A stretch of DNA of 7,721 bases. It comes from Kiritimatiellia bacterium. GTDB taxonomy: Bacteria; Verrucomicrobiota; Kiritimatiellia; RFP12; UBA1067. Below, in pieces: positions 1-5,285 of the stretch. The position numbers and the translations under genes are program-made. Position 1 is the first letter of the stretch; each line of letters opens with the position of its first letter. The stretch covers positions 1 to 7,721 of the forward strand of contig CAAGNL010000074.1 of assembly GCA_900771305.1 (NCBI GenBank). The letters are read 5' to 3'. Below the pieces are notes generated by a model. That model was not told the DNA's origin. It ran no database searches and saw nothing but the letters and a program-made list of their open reading frames with translations.

Positions 1-67
1 GAAGTCAAGGGCTCCATCGCCGAGGGTAGTGCGGGACTCGCCCGTGCGAGAGTAGGACGCCGCCGGC
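1..67 (+). rRNA. rrf: 5S ribosomal RNA, 3' part (5' end outside window)
   Basis: The first bases align by eye with the 3' half of bacterial 5S rRNA. They contain the GAAGT-AAG segment, the GCCGAGGGTAGTG block (E. coli GCCGATGGTAGTG), the CGTGCGAGAGTAGG loop E/helix IV block, and a closing GCCGCCGGC that would pair with the missing 5' end. The gene is therefore truncated by the window edge and is transcribed rightwards. An rRNA operon (16S-23S-5S) presumably lies just to the left. The 3' end is placed at about 67, before the T-run; it could be off by one or two bases. Confidence 0.93.
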
Positions 68-88
68 TTTTTCCATTTCATGAATCCA

Positions 89-145
89 TCCGCCCGGAGA
101 GGGCGGACGACGCGGACCCCAGTCGGGGTCCGCGTTTCGTTTTTT
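89..145 (+). terminator. Tandem-hairpin terminator of the rRNA operon
   Basis: Two hairpins follow the 5S gene. The first is TCCGCCC (89-95), loop GGAGA, GGGCGGA (101-107), a 7-bp stem without a T-run. The second is CGCGGACCCC (111-120), loop AGTC, GGGGTCCGCG (125-134), a perfect 10-bp stem followed by TTTCGTTTTTT (135-145). The second has the form of an intrinsic terminator. Two stem-loops in a row fit the need to stop heavy rRNA transcription before the next gene. Confidence 0.88.
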
Positions 146-146
146 G

Positions 147-155
147 TGGTATACT
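147..155 (+). promoter_or_regulatory. Extended -10 promoter box in front of the GRE remnant
   Basis: TG-G-TATACT lies directly after the terminator T-run (TG at 147-148, hexamer 150-155). No good -35 is visible, since that position falls in the terminator stem; an extended -10 can work without one. Exactly 6 nt separate the hexamer from GTG at 162, the same spacing as in the GH127 and transposase genes of this window. The start of transcription would then fall on or beside the GTG. Confidence 0.5.
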
Positions 156-161
156 GTCGGC

Positions 162-431
162 GTGAAAGACGCAGCCCTATGGCAAGGACAAAGAACCTTG
201 GGAGATGGTCAAGGCGCGCATGTTCGCGTTCGGCTGCACGAACGCGGCGATCGACGTCTCGGTCCACGACTGGTATCCGGCGTTCGTCTCCAGTCCAGTT
301 CGGACGCCGAAAGGCGTCCGCGCCTCGAAAAGGAACTCGCCTGCCTTAAGCGACTGCGCATGGGCCCGCAGCAGACGGCCTACGACGTGCTGCAGTTCAT
401 CTACCTTACGTGGGTCATCGGCGAATAATAG
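162..431 (+). pseudogene. Decayed glycyl radical enzyme remnant, internally deleted
   Basis: Two protein-like stretches lie in different frames. At about 166-285, frame 1 reads YGKDKEPWEMVKARM and on to IDVSVHDWYPAF, resembling the N-terminal part of PFL-like glycyl radical enzymes. The intact GRE in this window has KARLAV...FIDWFPDW at residues 81-99. At 324-425, frame 3 reads LEKELACLKRLRMGPQQTAY and continues DVLQFIYLTWVIGE, paralleling PPQTLREALQLQLLY at residues 221-235 of the intact GRE. The stretch ends at tandem stops TAA-TAG (426-431). In the intact protein about 115 residues separate these motifs; here about 13 codons do, so roughly 100 codons, the reading frame and everything downstream are lost. 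A GAAA-capped hairpin fills the junction. An 88-aa frame from GTG 162 to 428 is open but only its last third matches. The GRE assignment is by eye and moderate. Confidence 0.5.
297..337 (+). repeat. GAAA-tetraloop hairpin at the pseudogene junction
   Basis: CGGACGCC (301-308), loop GAAA, GGCGTCCG (313-320) is a perfect 8-bp stem with a GNRA loop. An outer pair AGTTC (297-301) and GAACT (333-337) could close a larger structure. The hairpin lies exactly between the two out-of-frame GRE-like stretches. It may be a small dispersed palindromic element inserted at, or left by, the deletion; whether other copies exist cannot be seen here. Confidence 0.5.
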
Positions 432-486
432 AAAAGGGCAGGATGGCAGAGCACAATGGGGCTTGTGGATCAAAGAGTGACGACCA

Positions 487-524
487 TTGTCCATCATGCC
501 CGATTTTGCTAAAATGCGGGCATG
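487..524 (+). promoter_or_regulatory. Promoter and overlapping inverted repeat of the GH127 gene
   Basis: TTGTCC (487-492), a 17-nt spacer and TAAAAT (510-515), with an extended TG at 507-508, form a sigma-70-like promoter. ATG 522 is 6 nt after the hexamer, so the predicted transcript start is at or next to the start codon. No Shine-Dalgarno is visible, which fits a leaderless mRNA. Superimposed on it is a near-perfect inverted repeat: CATGCCCGATTTT (495-507) against AAAAT-G-CGGGCATG (511-524), 13 bp with one extra G at 516. The -10 box is in the right arm and loop, and the start codon closes the right arm. This could be an operator. Confidence 0.7.
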
Positions 525-2483
525 AAAGTTCAACTCTCGATTCTTGCCGTGGCCGCGATTACGGTCTGCTCCGCGGCTCTGCCGCAGAATTCCGTCAAAG
601 ACGTTCTCGACACCCCCGCGCTGAAGAATACGCGCGTGCAGGGAAAAATCGGCGCAAAGCTCGAAAAATTCATGTATGAGCGCTGCCGGTCGGACTTCGC
701 CCGCTCGGTTGTCGTGCGCGAGGCTCGCGAGGCCTTCGCCTATCCGGACGACGATGTCTATAATGCGCCGCTCGGCATGTGGAAGGGCGAGTTCTGGGGC
801 AAACTGATGATCTCCTCGGCCCGCGTCGCCCAGTACACCGATGATCCGGCGTTCACGGAGTTCCTCCGCCAGGAGGCGCACCGTCTGATGAAGTACCAGA
901 AGGCGGATGGCTATCTCGGCACCTACACCGACCCGACCTTCGTTGTGCCGCACGATCCTGAGCTCGCGAAGAAGATGCTTGGCTGGCCCTCGGACTGGTG
1001 CTGGAACCTCTGGTGCCGCAAGTACACGATGTGGGGACTGCTGATGATCTACCAGACCACGGGCGACCGCGAGATCCTGGGTGCGGCCGAGAAGGCGATG
1101 GTCCAGCAGATCACGATGATGCGCAAGCTCGGCATCAAGCTCTGCGACACCGGCACCACGGCGATGGCGGGCATGCCCAGCTGCTCCGTCCTCAAGCCGC
1201 TCGTGATGCTCTACCGCGAGACGGGCAATCCGCTCTTCCTCGACTACGCGAAGGAGATCGTCTCCTATTGGGACCGTCCCGGAAACCCCAAGCCGAACTT
1301 CTTCCCCAACGCCGCGACCGGCAAGTCTCTGGCAGACTGGTATGACACTGATCTTGGTCGCTGGGGCAAGGCGTACGAGATGATGAGCTGCCTCGACGGC
1401 GTGCTTGAATACTACCGCCTCACGGGCGAGGCGCGCTGCCTTGAGATGGTCAAGCAGATGCAGGTCATTCTCTGGACTCATGAGCGCAATCTGGTGGAGA
1501 ACGTGGGCTATAACGACCAGTTCGTGGGTGCCTGCCGTCATCTGAACGGCACATCCGAACCCTGCGACGCCATCCACTGGATCCGCCTCAACCTCGACCT
1601 CTATCTGATTACGGGCGACAAGAAGTACGTCGACGTAATCGAGGCCACCTATCTCAACGCCTTCCTCGCCGGTATCTTCCGCGACGGCAAGTGGGGCGCC
1701 CGCGAGGTTCGTTCCCATGGTCGCCACATCGCCCGGTTCGGCCAGAGCGGCATGCGCTGGCAGCACTGCTGCGTGAACAACATGCCCCGCACGTTCATGG
1801 ACATCGCCTCAATGGGCGCGACGCGCGAGGCGGACGGCACGCTGCGCGTGAATCTCTACTCGCCGTTCACGTCCGATTTCGGCGACGCCTCCGTGATGCT
1901 CACGGGCGAGTTCCCGGTCGAGGACAAGGTGACGGCACGCATCGAAATGAAGAAACCCGGCCGCGTCAAGTTCCGTCTCCCCGCCTGGTCCAAGACGGTG
2001 GAGGTGCGCCAGCTGCCGGATACGGAATTCAAGACCGTCCCTGCCGGCGACTGGTATGCGCTCGACGTTCCCGCCGGCATCAGCGCCGTCACGCTCAAGT
2101 TCGACATGGCGGTGCGCCTTGAGGATTCCGATCGCGCGGCAAGCAACGAGAAGGACGACTACCGTTTCCGCCGCTGGCAGTCGGGTCCGCATGCCGCCAA
2201 GATCTACCGCACGACGCCGGCGGCGCGTCTCTTCCGTGGTCCGCTTCTTCTCGCGAAGAGCGAGATCGTGGGTGATACCGCCGAGGACATTCTCCGCGCC
2301 GACCTCAACAAGGGCGGCTGGAAAGTCAAGCTGCGTCCGATTTCAAGTGACCGCGTGATGGGCGCCTGGGAGGCGATCTTCACGCGCGGCAAGGAGACCT
2401 ATAAGACGAAGGTCTGCGACTTCCCGTCCGCCGGCGACTGGCTGCTGGAGGACGGCGCGACCGCGTTCTCGATCTTCTTCTGA
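522..2483 (+). CDS. Secreted GH127/DUF1680-family glycoside hydrolase (beta-L-arabinofuranosidase-like)
   Basis: A complete 653-residue protein, typical for the family. Residues 1 to about 19 are a Sec signal peptide (MKVQ, then a hydrophobic core ending CSAA), so it probably acts in the periplasm or outside. An alpha/alpha-barrel catalytic domain covers about 30-430 (QKADGYLGTYTD near 126-137, ITGDKKYVDVIEATYLNAFL at 363-382), followed by beta-sandwich domains to the C-terminus. In the family member HypBA1 a zinc ion is held by Glu338, Cys340, Cys417 (nucleophile) and Cys418. Here E346-P-C348 and C416-C417 (HCCVNN) match, so the site looks intact. The usual GHLIEA-like stretch is replaced by SCSVLKPLVM (220-229), so the substrate may differ from beta-L-arabinofuranose. 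It ends in tandem TGA-TGA stops, lies 258 nt before the GRE gene in the same direction, and may be cotranscribed with it. Confidence 0.9.
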   Translation: MKVQLSILAVAAITVCSAALPQNSVKDVLDTPALKNTRVQGKIGAKLEKFMYERCRSDFARSVVVREAREAFAYPDDDVYNAPLGMWKGEFWGKLMISSARVAQYTDDPAFTEFLRQEAHRLMKYQKADGYLGTYTDPTFVVPHDPELAKKMLGWPSDWCWNLWCRKYTMWGLLMIYQTTGDREILGAAEKAMVQQITMMRKLGIKLCDTGTTAMAGMPSCSVLKPLVMLYRETGNPLFLDYAKEIVSYWDRPGNPKPNFFPNAATGKSLADWYDTDLGRWGKAYEMMSCLDGVLEYYRLTGEARCLEMVKQMQVILWTHERNLVENVGYNDQFVGACRHLNGTSEPCDAIHWIRLNLDLYLITGDKKYVDVIEATYLNAFLAGIFRDGKWGAREVRSHGRHIARFGQSGMRWQHCCVNNMPRTFMDIASMGATREADGTLRVNLYSPFTSDFGDASVMLTGEFPVEDKVTARIEMKKPGRVKFRLPAWSKTVEVRQLPDTEFKTVPAGDWYALDVPAGISAVTLKFDMAVRLEDSDRAASNEKDDYRFRRWQSGPHAAKIYRTTPAARLFRGPLLLAKSEIVGDTAEDILRADLNKGGWKVKLRPISSDRVMGAWEAIFTRGKETYKTKVCDFPSAGDWLLEDGATAFSIFF

Positions 2484-2486
2484 TGA

Positions 2487-2721
2487 AGTTGGCGGAAGAA
2501 AGACAACCCGACGTATGGTGGACACGTACAGGATCCGATCGTCGTTCTGAACGTTCCCGACTGCCAGCTGACGATTCAGCCGGGTCTGGTCAACCGTCTG
2601 GCGGAGCTGGTCGTGCGGGTCGTTCGGCATTCTGGACAGCGGCCGCAAGGACGTCCAATACGAGGATTTCCGCGGACATAAACTGGACCGCAGGATGCTG
2701 GAGCTGCTCCAGCGCAACTGA
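2487..2721 (+). pseudogene. Frameshifted remnant of an unrecognised gene
   Basis: Right after the tandem stops of the GH127 gene, and in the same frame, the sequence reads protein-like: KKDNPTYGGHVQDPIVVLNV, PDCQLTIQPG, LVNRLAELVVRV (to about 2620). It then continues one frame over as GILDSGRKDVQYEDF and RGHKLDRRMLELLQRN, ending at TGA 2719-2721. Both parts use mostly G or C in third positions, as the real genes here do, and joining them needs one single-base change near 2620-2630. No start codon is evident for the first part. The whole would be about 75-80 residues. I do not recognise the family. It could be a decayed gene between two functional ones or an artefact of one sequencing error in a small real gene; no domain or membrane segment is visible. 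Confidence 0.5.
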
Positions 2722-2731
2722 TGATTTGAAC

Positions 2732-2737
2732 GAGGTG
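2732..2737 (+). promoter_or_regulatory. Shine-Dalgarno of the GRE gene
   Basis: GAGGTG lies 4 nt before ATG 2742 and fixes that start. It contrasts with the GH127 and transposase genes, which have no Shine-Dalgarno and an apparent promoter abutting the start codon. No convincing -10 box precedes this gene, so it is probably downstream in a transcript that begins at the GH127 promoter. Confidence 0.7.
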
Positions 2738-2741
2738 GAAA

Positions 2742-4967
2742 ATGCTGGATAGACGGGAATTCATCTTCGGGACGACGGCGTTTGTCGTCGCGTCGGGTTT
2801 TGCGGCGGGTGCGAAGAAGCCCTGGTGGGAGTGGAAGGGCCCCGACCGGACGGCGGAGGTCGTGCCGGCGTCGGGCCTCTCGCGGGAAGAGTTGAGCGCG
2901 CTGCTGGACCGGATTGAGCAGGAGAACGTGGGGCGTCCGTACATTGTCACGCGCACGAAGCAGCTCTGCGCCGTCTTTGCGAAGGCGCGTCTCGCCGTGC
3001 GTGCGGACGACACGTTCATCGACTGGTTCCCGGACTGGGGCCTGATGTCCGACCTGCGTCTCCGTCACGTGGCGGCCTTCGAGAAGAGCCGTCCCGAATT
3101 CGCGGCGACCGGCGGCACGAACATCTACCGTGGACAGACCCACGGCGCCTACCATGCCGGGCTGGATGCGAGCCATGTCTGCCCCGACTGGGAGTCGATT
3201 CTCGAGCTGGGTCCCAAGGGGCTGGCCGACCGCGCGCGGAAACGCCGTGAAACGGCGGCGAACGACGAGGAACGCCTGTTTCTGGACTGCGTGGTCGAAG
3301 TCTACGAGGCGATGACGGCGTTGACCCTGCGCTGGGCCGATGTCGCCGAGGCACGGGGAGCGAAGGTCTGCGCCGCCACGCTGCGCAACTTGGCGGCGCG
3401 CCCGCCACAGACGCTGCGCGAGGCGCTTCAGCTCCAGCTGCTCTACGACCGCTGCCAGGAGGCGGAGGGCGAGTGCGTACGGTCGCAGGGGATGTTCGAC
3501 CGTCTCTACATCCGCTACTACCGTGACGACCTCGCCGCAGGGCGCGAGACCCGCGCGAGTGCGAAGGAGCTTGTGAAGCAATGCTTCCTCAAGTACTGGA
3601 TCCAGAACCATCCGAACAACAAGAACATCACGTTCGGCGGATTCGGACGCGATGGGCAGCCCGTCTGGAACGAGATCACGGAGATCTCCTTCGAACTCCA
3701 CTACGAGCTCAACCACATCAATCCGAAGCTGACGTTCCGCTATGGCGTGCGGACGCCGCGCGAGCAGATGCTGAAGGTCTGCCGCTGCATCGCCGACGGG
3801 CGTAATTCGATCGTCTTCTTCAACGACGACACGGCGCGCGAGATGTTCGTGCGGCGCGGCAAGGACCCCGCCGACGCGGCCGATGGCGTGCTCATCGGCT
3901 GCTACGAGCCCGGCATCCAGGGCCGCGAGGTCATCGCGTCGATGGCGGCGTGGATCAACCTCGTCAAGCCGCTCGAGATGGCGCTCAATTCGGGCTGCGC
4001 CTTCGATGGCTTCCGTCTCGGCCCCGATGCGCCGTTGCCACAGACCTACACAGCATTTGAACGCGAGTATCTGCGCCAGCTCGACGCCGTGGCGAAACTC
4101 GCCTGCGAACAGGAACGTGTGTACGCGACGCGCTGGTATGAACTGAATCCGTCGCCGCTGATGTCCGGCGCCTTCCGCGACGCCGTGGCGAACGCGAAGG
4201 ACGCCTATTGCGGGTCGATGAAGTACAACCAGTCCGGTATCATGTGCAGCGGTCTCCCGACGGTGGCGGATTCGCTCGCGGCCGTGCGCTACCTTGTCGA
4301 CGAGACGAAGACGGTGACGATGGCGGAGCTGCGCGACATCCTCAAGAACGACTGGAAGGGGCACGAGGACCTGCGCCTCACGGCGAGCCGCGTGCCGCCG
4401 AAATGGGGCAACAACGACGACCGTGTCGACCTCCTCGCGAAGAAGGTCGCTGATGCGCTCGCAAAGCGCGTCAACAACGAGCCGAATGGACATGGCGGCA
4501 CTTTCCAGATGGGCCTCTGGTCCATCAACAACGACCGTGTGCTGGGACTTCAGACGGCCGCGACGCCGGATGGCCGCAGGGCGAAGTCGCTGATCTCGCG
4601 CAACAACGTCGCCACGGCGGGCTGCGGCACGGGCGGACCGACCGCGCTCATCCTCTCCCAGACGAAGATCGACCAGGCAGAGGCCGCAGACGGCTTCATC
4701 TCGGACATCATTGTGCCGATGACGCTCAAGGGCAATCCCCTGGCGCCCGATCACCTGGTCTCCCTCTTGATGACCTACGCAGAGAAGGGCGGACAGTGCA
4801 TCCACGTCAACTGCTTCCAGGCGGCGACGCTGCGCGACGCGATGGCGCATCCCGAGAACTACCCCGACCTCCAGGTTCGCGTCTGCGGCTGGAACGTCCG
4901 CTGGGTGGATCTCTCCCGTCCCGAGCAGCTGCACTTTCTTGCCACGGCGGAAGCGCAGGAGAGGTGA
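2742..4967 (+). CDS. Glycyl radical enzyme (PFL-like) with Tat/Sec-like signal peptide
   Basis: A complete 741-residue protein. The PFL domain spans about 45-600 and the glycine radical domain about 600-741. The catalytic loop reads LIGCYEP (384-390): thiyl Cys387 with Glu389, the C-x-E pattern of dehydratase, CutC and HPAD-type GREs, not the Cys-Cys of pyruvate formate-lyase. The C-terminal motif QVRVCGWNVRW (711-721) puts the radical Gly at 716, where the usual form is RVxGYsa. Other family stretches are AATPDGRRAK (606-615) and NPLAPDHLVSLLMTYAEKGG (665-684). Residues 1-24 (MLDRREFIFGTTAF, a hydrophobic stretch, AGA before KK) look like a Tat or Sec signal, which is odd for a GRE because these are activated in the cytoplasm. 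No radical-SAM activase is in the window. The substrate is unknown; a secreted GH127 protein upstream suggests a plant-glycan or sugar-derived one. Confidence 0.9.
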   Translation: MLDRREFIFGTTAFVVASGFAAGAKKPWWEWKGPDRTAEVVPASGLSREELSALLDRIEQENVGRPYIVTRTKQLCAVFAKARLAVRADDTFIDWFPDWGLMSDLRLRHVAAFEKSRPEFAATGGTNIYRGQTHGAYHAGLDASHVCPDWESILELGPKGLADRARKRRETAANDEERLFLDCVVEVYEAMTALTLRWADVAEARGAKVCAATLRNLAARPPQTLREALQLQLLYDRCQEAEGECVRSQGMFDRLYIRYYRDDLAAGRETRASAKELVKQCFLKYWIQNHPNNKNITFGGFGRDGQPVWNEITEISFELHYELNHINPKLTFRYGVRTPREQMLKVCRCIADGRNSIVFFNDDTAREMFVRRGKDPADAADGVLIGCYEPGIQGREVIASMAAWINLVKPLEMALNSGCAFDGFRLGPDAPLPQTYTAFEREYLRQLDAVAKLACEQERVYATRWYELNPSPLMSGAFRDAVANAKDAYCGSMKYNQSGIMCSGLPTVADSLAAVRYLVDETKTVTMAELRDILKNDWKGHEDLRLTASRVPPKWGNNDDRVDLLAKKVADALAKRVNNEPNGHGGTFQMGLWSINNDRVLGLQTAATPDGRRAKSLISRNNVATAGCGTGGPTALILSQTKIDQAEAADGFISDIIVPMTLKGNPLAPDHLVSLLMTYAEKGGQCIHVNCFQAATLRDAMAHPENYPDLQVRVCGWNVRWVDLSRPEQLHFLATAEAQER

Positions 4968-5197
4968 TTCCGTTCCAACGGGAGGGCTGCGCCCCGTCGC
5001 AGCCGTGGACGGTGCGGAGACCGTTCCTTCCGAATGGAATAGTTACAACGAACCTCCGCTGCATTCCTTGAGATTTCGAGCTCCCGGGTCGGGCTTGGAG
5101 GATGGATTCCTTGGAAGGAGAGCACTGACTTCCCCCGTCAATCCTTGAAGACCTTGAATCAGGGACATGTTCGCCACTCCTGGACCGTTTAGCCTAG
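4968..5197. other. Intergenic stretch with small hairpins, no convincing gene
   Basis: No reading frame here looks like protein on either strand. Near the GRE stop there are several short palindromes: CCGTT-CC-AACGG (4970-4981), GGCTGCG (4985-4991) with CGCAGCC (4998-5004), and ACGGT (5009-5013) with ACCGT (5020-5024). ATTCC (4967-4971) and GGAAT (5035-5039) could close the group. There is no T-run, so an intrinsic terminator is not clear. The cluster resembles an extragenic palindromic repeat. The rest, to the left end of the insertion sequence, shows nothing I can name. Confidence 0.45.
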
Positions 5198-5208
5198 CCC
5201 GACTTTCC
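5198..5208 (+). repeat. Left terminal inverted repeat of the insertion sequence
   Basis: CCCGACTTTCC, the exact reverse complement of 7281-7291. Just inside it the two ends diverge (AAGAAAAG here, TGATAATC when the right end is read inwards). Confidence 0.8.
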
Positions 5209-5210
5209 AA

Positions 5211-5255
5211 GAAAAGAGAGAAAACTCCGGAATTGCCTGAGTTTTCTCTCTTTTC
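5211..5255. terminator. 17-bp hairpin at the left end of the insertion sequence
   Basis: GAAAAGAGAGAAAACTC (5211-5227) and GAGTTTTCTCTCTTTTC (5239-5255) are perfect inverse complements around an 11-nt loop. The hairpin lies 31 bp past the transposase stop codon on the minus strand. It could end transposase transcription, and because both arms are purine/pyrimidine runs it could also block read-through entering from the left. The T content is in the stem, so termination strength is inferred. Confidence 0.6.
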
Positions 5256-5285
5256 GGTTAGTTTCGCTTCCATTTTTCCACTACA

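Noticed and set aside
514..525. Mini-ORF ATG-CGG-GCA-TGA overlapping the GH127 start codon
   Set aside because: It would lie upstream of the predicted transcription start, so it is only present in read-through RNA; probably a by-product of the palindrome.
177..1766. Long open minus-strand frame (529 codons) opposite the GH127 gene
   Set aside because: Its residues are Ala/Arg/Val/His-rich shadow sequence of a GC-rich gene; the plus strand carries a clear conserved family with catalytic motifs.
2483..2752. ORF starting ATG 2483 that overlaps the GH127 stop (TGATGA)
   Set aside because: The overlap suggests coupling, but the peptide is Ser/Thr/Arg/Ala-rich and unlike protein; the other two frames carry the coding-like stretches.
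2343..4934. Very long minus-strand frame (863 codons) opposite the GRE gene
   Set aside because: It is composition-driven: no domain is recognisable, and the plus strand encodes a complete glycyl radical enzyme.
5043..5273. 76-codon minus-strand ORF left of the transposase
   Set aside because: It spans the terminal repeat and the 17-bp hairpin of the element and has no recognisable motif.
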